Of a DNA stretch of 64,000 nt, positions 9,065 to 17,343 are shown one piece after another. The stretch lies in assembly GCA_947626275.1 (NCBI GenBank), contig CANQRL010000003.1, positions 47,788 through 111,787 of the forward strand, written 5' to 3'. Source of the stretch: an uncultured Bacilli bacterium (GTDB lineage: Bacteria > Bacillota_I > Bacilli_A > RF39 > UBA660). The position numbers were made by a program, and so were the translations under genes. A model generated the notes under the pieces. That model was given only the letters and a program-made list of their open reading frames with translations, searched no databases and was not told the DNA's origin. Every line of letters begins with the position of its first letter. Positions within the stretch are counted from its first letter, which is position 1.

Positions 9065-10660
9065 CTAATAAGGAGGTTTTATTTTATAATAAATATCTAT
9101 GGTTCCATTCTCACTTAAAGAGATTTTATCAATTAACTTTACTATTAGTAACTTATGAGGTTTATTAAAGTTTAAAAAATTACTTACTATTTTGTTAATA
9201 TCCTCATTTTTCTTTTCATCTTGTAGTATTTTTTCTAAATCATAAGAATATCTTTTTAACTTATTTCTTTCATATTCTATTTCTTTTTGCTTGTTTTTCA
9301 TGACCCTTTGAAATTGTTCTAGTGAAATAATACCTTGCAATTTATCTTCATAAATATTATCTAACTGCTTATTTAATATTTCTATTTCACGGGAACATTT
9401 TTCTACTTTTTTTCTTACAGTATTCTCTAACTCAAAAGCATAATCTTGCTTTTTTAACTTTTTCATTAAATTCATTTTATTAACAAATTTTAAGCAATCT
9501 TTTTTTATACTTTTTAGTACAACACTTTCTATTTCTTCATAGGAAAATCTATGAGCAGTACACACATTTCCTTTATTTCCATATTTACGATAGAAACTAC
9601 ATACTGTATAATTTTTGCTACGATTTTTATAATGCTGAATACCAATTGTGTGATTACATTCCTGACATTTCATCATTCCTTTTAATAAATAATCATAGGA
9701 TTTCATAGTTTTATTTTTATTAGATTGAAACATTAGCTGTACATTATTAAAAGTTTGCTTATCGATGATAGCTTCATGGGTATTTTGAATAATGCTCCAC
9801 TGCTGTTTTGGCAAATAGATGATTTTTTTAGACTTATGATTTAGTCTGGTGGTTTTCCCTTGAACCATATTTCCCGTATATATTTCATTTTTTAAAATAT
9901 TTTTAATAGTTTGGGAAGACCAATTTCCAGATAAATTTTTTCTCTTACTTTTTTTAATAATAGATGGAATAGGCACTTTATCATTCGTAAGGATGCTAGC
10001 AATTTTATCTAAACTATTATTTTCTAAAGCCAATTTAAAGATTCTTTCAACGATCTCCCTTCCTTTAGGTTCTATTACAAGATGATATTTATTTTGTAAA
10101 TCTATTTGATAACCTAAAGGGGGTTCTCCGCCCGTCCATTTTCCAGCTTCTCGATAATTTTTAAATGTCCTCTTGATTTTTTTAGAAGTTTGTCTAGCAA
10201 AATTTTCATTACTCCAATTAATAATGGGCGCTATTTCATTACTAACCGAATCTACATAGGTATCAATATTTTCCATAATAGAAACATATCGAACATTATG
10301 CTCAGGAAACCATTTTTCTATATAGTCATCAGTTTGAATATGATCTCTTCCCAGCCTAGATAGATCTTTGGTAATCACCATATTGGCCTTTTTTTGTTCA
10401 ATTAAGGTTACCAATTTTTGAAAATCTTCTCTTTCAAAAGTCGTCCCAGATATTCCATCATCTTTTAAAATAGCGACTTCTATAAAATGACAATCTAAGT
10501 ATAATTTTTTCTCTTCTTCTATATAATTTTTGCACATCATAATTTGATTTTTTATACTTCTACTTTGATCTTCTTTGCTTTTCCCCTGCTCTTCTTTAGA
10601 AAGCCTTGCATAGATAATATAATAAATGGTTGTGATTTTTCTAAAAAAATTATCATACAT
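9065..10660 (-). CDS. large serine recombinase (element 1)
   Basis: A 531-residue TnpX/TndX-type large serine recombinase. The catalytic resolvase domain spans about residues 12-165, with the nucleophile serine in ARLSKEE (Ser21) and the active-site segment TKDLSRLGRDHIQTDDY. The 'Recombinase' domain follows (about 195-310), then a zinc ribbon with CQEC and two later cysteines (about 330-375), and a coiled coil (about 405-470). These enzymes integrate and excise DNA between short att sites with a two-base crossover, without host factors. The start codon is six bases after an upstream 39-codon frame, so the two are likely co-translated. The stop codon lies next to the left junction. Confidence 0.93.
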   Translation of the reverse strand: MYDNFFRKITTIYYIIYARLSKEEQGKSKEDQSRSIKNQIMMCKNYIEEEKKLYLDCHFIEVAILKDDGISGTTFEREDFQKLVTLIEQKKANMVITKDLSRLGRDHIQTDDYIEKWFPEHNVRYVSIMENIDTYVDSVSNEIAPIINWSNENFARQTSKKIKRTFKNYREAGKWTGGEPPLGYQIDLQNKYHLVIEPKGREIVERIFKLALENNSLDKIASILTNDKVPIPSIIKKSKRKNLSGNWSSQTIKNILKNEIYTGNMVQGKTTRLNHKSKKIIYLPKQQWSIIQNTHEAIIDKQTFNNVQLMFQSNKNKTMKSYDYLLKGMMKCQECNHTIGIQHYKNRSKNYTVCSFYRKYGNKGNVCTAHRFSYEEIESVVLKSIKKDCLKFVNKMNLMKKLKKQDYAFELENTVRKKVEKCSREIEILNKQLDNIYEDKLQGIISLEQFQRVMKNKQKEIEYERNKLKRYSYDLEKILQDEKKNEDINKIVSNFLNFNKPHKLLIVKLIDKISLSENGTIDIYYKIKPPY

Positions 10661-10663
10661 TTT

Positions 10664-10783
10664 CTAGATATCTCCATCAAAAGAAAAATGCTCTAACAAG
10701 TAACACTCTATGAATAAATCTTCCATGACTTCTTCTAGGCTAGCTCCATCATTATTGTAATACACATTTACTTTCATATTCAT
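10664..10783 (-). CDS. 39-residue acidic protein upstream of recombinase 1
   Basis: This small frame starts at ATG 10783 (an alternative ATG is at 10777) and ends six bases before the recombinase start. It contains DGASLEEVMEDLFIECYLLE, an acidic amphipathic helix. The 30-residue frame in the same position of element 2 has a similar pattern (GKSLQEIMEQFLIIYF), so the two are probably related. Small proteins next to large serine recombinases often act as directionality factors; that role is a guess here. No strong ribosome site is visible. Confidence 0.5.
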   Translation of the reverse strand: MNMKVNVYYNNDGASLEEVMEDLFIECYLLEHFSFDGDI

Positions 10784-10885
10784 CACTATGTTATTCTATT
10801 CCTAAGCAGTAAAATATAATACTCTTAGATATATAAAATAGAGGTGTCAATATTTGCCAAAATGGGCATAAATAAAGGGAAAAAA

Positions 10886-10914
10886 TTGACTTTTGACATA
10901 TAATGTTATATAAC
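10886..10914 (+). promoter_or_regulatory. promoter of the element 1 cargo gene
   Basis: TTGACT (10886-10891), a 17-base spacer and TATAAC (10909-10914) make a good housekeeping promoter 34 bases before the cargo start. An overlapping TTGACA lies at 10894. Confidence 0.65.
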
Positions 10915-10947
10915 ATACTTGAATATTTGTATGGAGGGGAAATGGAT

Positions 10948-12156
10948 ATGAAGACGTTACCAGTTAGATTATTAGGTAGCTTGTTAGTAGCAAGTATAGC
11001 AACATCTAGTATGTATGCTCTTAGTACACATACTAATAAATCATTAAGTGCTGCTAACGAAAAATCAAATTACATCGAGAAAGATGTTGTTGGCGCTGAA
11101 GTCCTAGCAAAGGATAACACAGAATCTAAAACAACTCAAGAACAAGTAGAGATAGCAAACAAAGCTGTAGAGGAAGCTCAAGCAAAAGTAGAGAGTACAA
11201 AAAAAGAGCTAGAAGAAACTACTTCCGCTCAAAAAGCTGCGGAAGTGGAAGCAACAAAAGCAGACAATTTAGTAAAGGATGCGGAAAAAGCGAAAGAAGC
11301 TGCGGAAGCTGAGGTACTATCTGCAAAGACTGAGGAAGATAAAAAGGCTGCTCAAGAAAAAGTGGAGGCTGCTCAAGCTGAAGTAGAAAGAGCTACTCAA
11401 GTTCAAAAAGAAGCTGCTGCTAAAAAACAAGCTGCGGAAGAAGCTGTCAAAAAAGCTCAAGAGGAAGCTTTAAAAGCAGAAGCTGAAAAAGAAGCCGCCA
11501 GAAAGGCTCAAGAAGAAGCTGCTAGAAAAGCTGCTGAGGAAGAAAGATTAGCTTCTCAAGCAACAGCTTTAGAAGAAAACCAAACAACAACGGAAAAGAC
11601 GAAATCAGCTAATAATAGTAGCAATAGCACTGCAACAAGTAGTGAAACAAAAGCAGAAGAAAATAGTACAGAGAAAAAATCAGGTGGAGTTTTAACTGAT
11701 GAAATTTTAAAAAAGGCTGCAGAAGGTGAAAAACGTGATCGTGAAAACTACGAGAAAGCGTTAAAAGAAAAAGGACTTAATCCTCCAAGTGACGAACATA
11801 CAGTAGAATTCCATTTTTACAGTACTTTAAGAGATTTAAAAGTTCGTCGTAATGGAGATGCAGAATATTGGGATAAATGTGGAAAAGACGGTGTTAATTG
11901 CATCTGGTTTGTAGAATTCTCATGTGATATGAATGAATGTGAAGGATTTGCTGAACCTGGTTCAAATGAATTAAGCGGACATGTTCTTCTTGGTCGAAGA
12001 GGAGATACAAAAGAATATGTTATGCAACCTCCTAAAGCAAAACCTGGATACAGATTTAAAGCTTGGGAAATTGTATCTGCTAGAGGAACCGTTACTCAAT
12101 ATGGAGAAACTGGTGTACTTGTAAGTAGCTATCGTGCTATTTATGAAAAATATTAA
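10948..12156 (+). CDS. secreted Ala/Glu/Lys coiled-coil protein (element 1 cargo)
   Basis: A 402-residue protein with a signal-peptide-like start (MKTLPVRLLGSLLVASIATS, Ala/Ser-rich). Residues of about 60-205 form a long coiled coil of Ala, Glu and Lys heptads (KAAEEAVKKAQEEALKAEAE and similar). A Ser/Asn/Thr-rich linker leads to a C-terminal domain of about 120 residues with Cys pairs (WDKCGKDGVNC, CDMNEC) and a beta-like end (GYRFKAWEIV, SYRAIYEKY). There is no LPxTG motif or membrane anchor. ATG 10948 is chosen because GGAGGGG lies eight bases before it. It is the only large gene on this strand inside element 1. I do not recognise the C-terminal domain. A structural or adhesive surface role is possible. 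Confidence 0.75.
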   Translation: MKTLPVRLLGSLLVASIATSSMYALSTHTNKSLSAANEKSNYIEKDVVGAEVLAKDNTESKTTQEQVEIANKAVEEAQAKVESTKKELEETTSAQKAAEVEATKADNLVKDAEKAKEAAEAEVLSAKTEEDKKAAQEKVEAAQAEVERATQVQKEAAAKKQAAEEAVKKAQEEALKAEAEKEAARKAQEEAARKAAEEERLASQATALEENQTTTEKTKSANNSSNSTATSSETKAEENSTEKKSGGVLTDEILKKAAEGEKRDRENYEKALKEKGLNPPSDEHTVEFHFYSTLRDLKVRRNGDAEYWDKCGKDGVNCIWFVEFSCDMNECEGFAEPGSNELSGHVLLGRRGDTKEYVMQPPKAKPGYRFKAWEIVSARGTVTQYGETGVLVSSYRAIYEKY

Positions 12157-12167
12157 TAACAATAAAG

Positions 12168-12192
12168 AAGTGGTTTAAATGCCACTTTTTTT
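12168..12192 (+). terminator. terminator of the cargo gene
   Basis: AAGTGG-N8-CCACTT plus a T run. The stem has the same bases as the inverted arms of element 1, so the site may double as a binding site. Confidence 0.75.
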
Positions 12193-12211
12193 ATTGCCTT
12201 TTTTCCCTTAC

Positions 12212-12240
12212 GTGCCACTTGTAACTATCAGCAACTGGTC
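12212..12240 (+). other. right attachment junction of element 1
   Basis: The arm GTGCCACTT (12212-12220) is followed after 13 bases by ACTG (12234-12237), where host collagen codons resume. Confidence 0.65.
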
Positions 12241-12296
12241 CTACTGGTGCTACTGGTCCTATTGGACCTACAGGAGCAACTGCTCCGATGACATAA
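12234..12296 (+). pseudogene. 3' part of collagen-like gene 1, cut off by element 1
   Basis: From ACT at 12234 the frame reads [20 protein letters not shown] and stops at 12294-12296. It has no start codon or ribosome site. It continues exactly the frame broken at 9038. The intact gene would code 116 residues. It is marked as a pseudogene only in the present arrangement, since excision would restore it. Confidence 0.8.
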
Positions 12297-12300
12297 ACCA

Positions 12301-12331
12301 AAAAAGCAAATCAAAAACTTGATTTGCTTCC
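12301..12331 (-). terminator. terminator of the uraA-upp operon
   Basis: On the minus strand AAGCAAATCAA and TTGATTTGCTT form a long stem followed by T residues, 16 bases after the upp stop codon. Confidence 0.85.
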
Positions 12332-12346
12332 ATTACCTATACTTTA

Positions 12347-12973
12347 TTATTTTGTTCCAAAAATTCGATCGCCTGCATCTCCCAAACCTGGAACAATATA
12401 TTTGTTTTGATTTAACTTCTTGTCAATGCACGCACAATATATCGATACATCTGGGTGTTTCTCTTCTACTTTTTTGATTCCTTCTGGAGCTGCTATAATG
12501 CATAGAAATTTAATTTTCTTAACACCTTTGCTTTTTAGTAAGTCAATAGCATCGATTGCCGATCCTCCAGTTGCAAGCATCGGATCGAGAATGATTACTT
12601 CCCTTTTTTCAATCCCTTTTGGAACCTTAAAGAAATAGTTAACTGGTTCAAAAGTAGTTTCATTTCGATACATACCAATATGCCCAATTTTAGCATTTGG
12701 AATAACACTAATCACTCCATCTAACATTCCCATACCGGCTCTTAAAATGGGAACAAAGGCATACTTATCTTCATCTAATTTTTTCGTTTTCATCTTTTCA
12801 ATTGGTGTTTCTATTTCTGCCTTTTCTAATTTGGCATCCCGCATAGCTTCATAGCAAAGAAACATGGAGATTTCTTTAATCAACTCTCTAAACTCTTTCG
12901 TTCCTGTTGTCTTACTTCTTAAAATAGCTAATTTATGTTCAATTAATGGATGTTTTAATTCCATCGTTGGCAT
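12347..12973 (-). CDS. upp: uracil phosphoribosyltransferase
   Basis: Converts uracil and PRPP to UMP in pyrimidine salvage. The 208-residue sequence shows the substrate segment [13 protein letters not shown], the PRPP loop [19 protein letters not shown] and the C-terminal [15 protein letters not shown], all typical of Upp. The ribosome site GGGGTGAT precedes the ATG. It lies 23 bases after the uracil permease gene on the same strand, so uptake and salvage of uracil are co-expressed. Confidence 0.97.
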   Translation of the reverse strand: MPTMELKHPLIEHKLAILRSKTTGTKEFRELIKEISMFLCYEAMRDAKLEKAEIETPIEKMKTKKLDEDKYAFVPILRAGMGMLDGVISVIPNAKIGHIGMYRNETTFEPVNYFFKVPKGIEKREVIILDPMLATGGSAIDAIDLLKSKGVKKIKFLCIIAAPEGIKKVEEKHPDVSIYCACIDKKLNQNKYIVPGLGDAGDRIFGTK

Positions 12974-12996
12974 TTTATCACCCCTTCTAGATTACT

Positions 12997-14523
12997 TTAT
13001 TTTTTTGAACTTTTGGTTTTTTTAGGTGTCGCTTTGGTTGTGTTTTTCTTAGATTCTGATTTTTTATCTGTTTCTTTCTTTTGTGACGTTTTTGGTTTCA
13101 CAACTTTTTCTGACCGAGTAGAAGGTTTCGCATTTTCTTTTTTCACCATTTTTTTCTTAGCGGTTGCTTTAGTAGAAGAAAGTACTTTTTCTTCTTTAAC
13201 TTCTACTTTTTCTTCTTTCTTTAATGCTTCAACAACTACTTCTTTCTTTTCTTCTGGTAGAATTAAATTCAAGATAATACCAATAATAGCTGCTAAACTC
13301 ATACCAGAAATCGTAATAGATAAATCACCACTTTGAATAGCTACTACTGCTCCCCCTAATCCTAAAACTAACATCGTAGAAGCTACTACAATATTTTTTG
13401 GTTGTTCAAAATCAATTTGATTTTTAATAAGTACCTTTAATCCGTTTACCGCAATAAATCCATAAAGAAGTAAAGATACTCCCCCTAATACAGCATTTGG
13501 AATGGTAGATACCAAAGCTGTAAACTTTCCTAAGAAACCAATAATGATTGCAAAGATTGCTGCTAGACCAATTACCCATACAGAAGCAACTTTTGTCATA
13601 CCAACAACAGAAGTATTTTCTCCATACGTCGTATTTGCTGGTCCACCTAAAGCACCTGCTACAAAAGTAGCAATACCATCGCCTAATAAAGTTCTATCCA
13701 ATCCAGGATCTTTTAATAAATCTTTGCCAATGATATTACTTAATGAAGTATGGTCTCCAATATGTTCACACATCGTAACCAAGGCAATTGGCGCAATCGT
13801 AATCAATGCTCCAAAATTTGGTACATAACTAATAAATGGTACAACAAACTTTGGTAAATCAAAGAAGCTTGCTTCCATTACCGGTTTAAAATCAACAATA
13901 CCAACAATGACTGCCACGATATATCCAGAAATAATTCCCACTAAGAAAGGAATAATTCGTAAGAATCCCTTTGCTCTTGTCATGGTAATAGCCGTTACTA
14001 CAAAAGCTACTGCCGCTACTAAAACGACTTTCCAATCAAATAGTGTTCCTTCTGTCAATCCAATCTGTGAGATGGCTGATGGGGCTAAGGATAATCCGAT
14101 AACCATAATCATCGGTCCAATTACGACAGGTGGTAAAAGCTTATTCAACCAACCGCTTCCTACAAAGTGAATAATGGTAGCCACAATCACATAGATAAGG
14201 CCGACTGCCATAATTCCTGTCATAGCTCCCGATACGCCACCTTTTAAATAAGCAGCCGCTATCGGTGCTATAAATGCAAAAGAGCTTCCTAAGTACACTG
14301 GTGACTTTCCTCTTGTGCACAAAATATAAATTAATGTCCCAACTCCCGATGCAACAAGAGCAACCGGAATCGTTAACACTTCTTGTCCAGCTGCTTGATT
14401 TACCAAAATAGGAACTAAAATCGTTGCTCCAAACATAGCAAAGACATGTTGAAAAGCTAAAACAATCCAACTTGCAACTGGTGGTTTTTCATCGACATCA
14501 ATTGTCATTTTTTTGTTTTCCAT
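12997..14523 (-). CDS. uraA: uracil permease (NCS2 family) with Lys-rich tail
   Basis: A 508-residue transporter. Residues of about 1-425 carry some 12-14 hydrophobic segments and family motifs (FQHVFAMFGATILVPIL, CEHIGDHTSLSNI, GALGGPANTTYGENTSVVGMT). After the membrane part there is an unusual cytosolic tail of about 75 residues very rich in Lys, Ser and Thr (PKKTKSSKK at the end), which ordinary UraA (about 430 residues) lacks. It forms an operon with upp. A leader with a small frame and hairpins precedes it, suggesting attenuation. Confidence 0.93.
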   Translation of the reverse strand: MENKKMTIDVDEKPPVASWIVLAFQHVFAMFGATILVPILVNQAAGQEVLTIPVALVASGVGTLIYILCTRGKSPVYLGSSFAFIAPIAAAYLKGGVSGAMTGIMAVGLIYVIVATIIHFVGSGWLNKLLPPVVIGPMIMVIGLSLAPSAISQIGLTEGTLFDWKVVLVAAVAFVVTAITMTRAKGFLRIIPFLVGIISGYIVAVIVGIVDFKPVMEASFFDLPKFVVPFISYVPNFGALITIAPIALVTMCEHIGDHTSLSNIIGKDLLKDPGLDRTLLGDGIATFVAGALGGPANTTYGENTSVVGMTKVASVWVIGLAAIFAIIIGFLGKFTALVSTIPNAVLGGVSLLLYGFIAVNGLKVLIKNQIDFEQPKNIVVASTMLVLGLGGAVVAIQSGDLSITISGMSLAAIIGIILNLILPEEKKEVVVEALKKEEKVEVKEEKVLSSTKATAKKKMVKKENAKPSTRSEKVVKPKTSQKKETDKKSESKKNTTKATPKKTKSSKK

Positions 14524-14565
14524 ATAAACCTCCTTACATACAACTCAGGTTATCAATAAGTTCAT

Positions 14566-14617
14566 ACCTTCAACCAGCGAATTCTCAAGGTACAAAAAAA
14601 GAATTCCCTTATCGAAC
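14566..14617 (-). promoter_or_regulatory. leader hairpins before uraA (possible attenuator)
   Basis: On the minus strand a weak stem GGGTTC/GGAATTC (14601-14617) is followed by seven T residues, as in a terminator. Just downstream ACCTT/AAGGT closes a second hairpin (14566-14591) that contains another GAATTC (14579-14584). The two GAATTC copies are self-complementary and can pair with each other, which would break the terminator stem. I do not see a clear PyrR-binding consensus. Confidence 0.45.
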
Positions 14618-14621
14618 CCTT

Positions 14622-14741
14622 TTATCGCAACAAAAATAAATTAGAAAATAAAGAACAAACAACAAATACAGCAATTGTTGGAATTGCTTTTGCTGCTCTT
14701 ACTTGTCCCATCATGTTCTTTTCTTTTCTACTGCTACTCAC
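14622..14741 (-). CDS. 39-residue leader peptide, hydrophobic, upstream of uraA
   Basis: A GTG start at 14741 is preceded by GAGGAAGG at a good distance; an internal ATG pair follows ten residues later. The peptide has a basic start (SSSRKEKN) and a hydrophobic half (IPTIAVFVVCSLFSNLFLLR). It ends a few bases before the terminator-like hairpin, the arrangement expected if its translation influences attenuation. A TTGACT box (14786-14791) lies upstream, but the -10 element is poor. It could also be a small membrane protein in its own right. Confidence 0.5.
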   Translation of the reverse strand: MSSSRKEKNMMGQVRAAKAIPTIAVFVVCSLFSNLFLLR

Positions 14742-14808
14742 TTATCTACACCTTCCTCTTGAGTGTAATACATTTTCACTAGCAAAGTCAAGTATTTTTT
14801 TCATTTTC

Positions 14809-14836
14809 AAAAAAAAGAAACAAAAAATTGTTTCTC
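14809..14836 (-). terminator. terminator of the acyltransferase gene
   Basis: On the minus strand GAAACAA and TTGTTTC form a stem followed by eight T residues, starting 17 bases after the stop codon. Confidence 0.85.
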
Positions 14837-14852
14837 TTTTAAAAATATCTAT

Positions 14853-17087
14853 CTACGAAGAACTCATTAAAATCGCATTTAACTGTTCCACTAAAGCAAG
14901 ATTTCCTTCTTTCGTCAAATGAATTTGATCGACCATAAGATATTCTTCATGATTTTCTAGTTCTTCGTAAAAAGGAATTACTGTGAGATTTTCTTCCTCT
15001 AACGAAAACTCTGGACGCTCCGTAAGAAGAAGATATACATGCTCTTTTTTACACAATTCTAACAATATCTGATATTCTTCTTCCCCCATCGGTGTTGTTT
15101 TGGAGAATGCCAAAACAACAGTATTCGTAATCGTATCCTTTTCAAGAGCCTCTTCTAGTTCCCTTTTTACCTGATTGAAATCGTATTCTTTTTGAACATG
15201 GAAATTTGCCTCTGGAAAATTCTTCTCCAATTCTTGGAAAGCATTCAATAAGATATCATTTCCATAAAACGTTATCTTGTCTTTCTGCTTTTCACGATAA
15301 TCATTTAAAATCCCTTCCTGTTCTTGATGATAACGCTCTAAATAAACCTCATAAATTTTATCATAAATTGCTTTCGTATACACCTTTCTACCAGTAGGTT
15401 TTAGATGAATACCATCGGCATAAAAATATTCTGTATGTCCTTTGGAAATGGTTTCCCAATCGACCACATGAACATTGCTATATTCTTTTGATAAGGCTTC
15501 TAATTTAGCGTTCACATGGACATCTTTATCGTTAGTAACATTAACCCAAAAGATATCCCTATCCTCACAAGTACGAATGATTTCCTTTTTACAAGCAGCG
15601 GAACAATCCCCGTTAGCTCCTAAATTTAAAATGATTGGATTGCCTAGTAAATCTTTCTTTTTCAAATCTACTAAAATGCTATTTACCACCCAAGGAGTAC
15701 GTGACACTTTCGCATCGAAATATCCTTTTGGAAACTGTTCATATAAATCGTTTACAGCCCCCAACATAACGGAATCTCCTACTCCTACAACAGATAAATT
15801 TTGAACTACTGTCGCTAGTTCTTTTTCGCCACTGTCAATGTCCGCTAGAAGAGCATTCCACTCTTCTTTTTCTTGTTCTAATTGCTGGGCATATTCTTTC
15901 TGCTTTTCTTCTACAAACTTCTCATTTTCGGCAAGTTGTTCTTCTAGCTGTTTCATCTGAGCACGATAGTCTTTAGCGGTAACATACTGATAACATCCAT
16001 AGCTACCAATGAGAATGAGGAAAAGAAAAATCGTCATCTTTAATCGTGAAAAATGATCTTCTCCCCTTTTCTTTTCTAACCCACTATAAATAACACAGGA
16101 AGTCACTAGAATAGATAATAAAAGGAGAAGAAAATAACTATCTAATGGAAGATTATAATACTGAAAAAGAAAGAGAATAGGATATTGAACCAGATAGATT
16201 TCATAACTTCTATTTGCTAGATAGGCAAGCACTCTTCTTCCAAACGTCGCCATATCTTGTAAAACAATTTTGCCATAATCGATAAGTCGACAGGTCATGA
16301 TAGATACCAAAAGCATACTGATTGGCATCCAACTCGATTTTGCATCCACCAAGAAGAAAAAAGCTAATAATGCAAGAAAATACCCACTAAAAAGAATCCA
16401 AGCGCATTTCTTTTTTCTCAAAAATTCTGGTAATAAAACGGGATAGTAGCTAGTTAAAACTCCCCAAGATACTCCTAGTAGTAAAGAAAAGATTCTTGTT
16501 AGAGTATGATAATAAACCACCATAATCTCTTGTGTTAAACTCATATAGTAGAAGTAAAAAAAGAAGATAGCTGTGAGAAGAAAAGAAAGATAAATAGGTG
16601 CTTTCTTCGCTATTTTATCCTCTATTTTTTTTAATAGAAGATAAAGAAATGGAAAGACCAAATCAAACTGTAAAAGAATAGCAATATACCATAAATGCAT
16701 AAACGGTGAGTCAATGCTTTTTGCAAAATAATCCAAATTAGCGTTTAATTGCCAAAAATTATTGTACCCAAGCAATATAGAAGTAGTTTCTGTCTTTAAA
16801 TGAATCCAGTGTATATCGGGAATAAAAGATAGTACAGCAATAGTTGTAAAAATGACAACAATAAGTGGTAAATATATTCTCCTAAATAGCCGTAAATAAT
16901 AGTCTGAAAAAGAAATTCTCTCTTTCCCAGAAAGAGATACATAAGATAGATAGCCACTAATTACAAAAAAAGTACAAACTGCTAAATAACCACCACTTAA
17001 AAAACCTAAATGGTAGAGTAAAATTGCAAGACAACATACTATCTTTAACAAATCAATAATTTCAAAACGAACTTTTTCCTTCTTCAT
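14853..17087 (-). CDS. OatA-like acyltransferase with two SGNH-type domains
   Basis: A 744-residue membrane protein. Residues of about 1-370 form an acyltransferase-3 domain with some ten membrane spans and the start motif CCLAILLYHLGFLSGG, including the expected His. A coiled-coil stalk follows (about 375-425). A first SGNH domain has GVGDSVML, LGANGD and DGIHLKPTG, so Ser and the Asp/His pair are present. A second, weaker SGNH-like domain follows (from about 605): it begins FYGNDILL, with Asn in place of the block-I Asp and Asp in place of the Ser, but keeps VDQIHLTKEGN. Family members O-acetylate peptidoglycan or surface sugars outside the cell. The duplicated degenerate domain is unusual. 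Confidence 0.85.
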   Translation of the reverse strand: MKKEKVRFEIIDLLKIVCCLAILLYHLGFLSGGYLAVCTFFVISGYLSYVSLSGKERISFSDYYLRLFRRIYLPLIVVIFTTIAVLSFIPDIHWIHLKTETTSILLGYNNFWQLNANLDYFAKSIDSPFMHLWYIAILLQFDLVFPFLYLLLKKIEDKIAKKAPIYLSFLLTAIFFFYFYYMSLTQEIMVVYYHTLTRIFSLLLGVSWGVLTSYYPVLLPEFLRKKKCAWILFSGYFLALLAFFFLVDAKSSWMPISMLLVSIMTCRLIDYGKIVLQDMATFGRRVLAYLANRSYEIYLVQYPILFLFQYYNLPLDSYFLLLLLSILVTSCVIYSGLEKKRGEDHFSRLKMTIFLFLILIGSYGCYQYVTAKDYRAQMKQLEEQLAENEKFVEEKQKEYAQQLEQEKEEWNALLADIDSGEKELATVVQNLSVVGVGDSVMLGAVNDLYEQFPKGYFDAKVSRTPWVVNSILVDLKKKDLLGNPIILNLGANGDCSAACKKEIIRTCEDRDIFWVNVTNDKDVHVNAKLEALSKEYSNVHVVDWETISKGHTEYFYADGIHLKPTGRKVYTKAIYDKIYEVYLERYHQEQEGILNDYREKQKDKITFYGNDILLNAFQELEKNFPEANFHVQKEYDFNQVKRELEEALEKDTITNTVVLAFSKTTPMGEEEYQILLELCKKEHVYLLLTERPEFSLEEENLTVIPFYEELENHEEYLMVDQIHLTKEGNLALVEQLNAILMSSS

Positions 17088-17216
17088 TGAAACTCTCCAT
17101 ATCTATTCCTTGATTATATAGGATTTCCAAAAATTGTCAAGTAATTCTTAGAAAAAATCTCTTTACTAACAAAATTGTTTCCCTCTCTACATAAAATGTA
17201 CTAATGGAGGAGAAAT

Positions 17217-17336
17217 ATGACAAAAATAACTTATCAAGTCATCCATGAATTTCAAGAACAGGAAAAGAAAAAACGACAAAGGATTTTCCATCAAAGATTA
17301 GTAGAATTATTACTTGCTCGAGAAAGGGAGAAATAA
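17217..17336 (+). CDS. 39-residue basic protein upstream of recombinase 3
   Basis: ATG 17217 is preceded by GGAGGAGA, a strong ribosome site. The product is highly charged (FQEQEKKKRQRIFHQRLVEL) and probably one long helix. It ends seven bases before the recombinase ATG, the same layout as in elements 1 and 2, although its sequence is not clearly related to those two. It may regulate the recombinase, or it could be the remnant start of the gene into which the element went. Confidence 0.55.
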   Translation: MTKITYQVIHEFQEQEKKKRQRIFHQRLVELLLAREREK

Positions 17337-17343
17337 AAGAATA

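Larger units (their letters stand above)
9038..12237. mobile_element. element 1: 3.2-kb serine-recombinase element inside a collagen-like gene
   Basis: The insert has four parts: a large serine recombinase, a 39-codon frame upstream of it, a secreted coiled-coil cargo gene with its own promoter and terminator, and matching 9-bp inverted arms near the ends (11 of 12 if extended inward, TAmAAGTGGCAC). Both ends carry ACTG at the host boundary. Removing 3196 bases restores GGA-GCT-ACT-GGT-CCT in frame. The recombinase points towards the left end, where its stop codon lies within 30 bases of the junction. Mobility and excision have not been shown; this is read from sequence symmetry. Confidence 0.75.

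Noticed and set aside
13013..14170. Several plus-strand frames across uraA
   Set aside because: They lack ribosome sites and known domains and mirror the coding strand of the permease.
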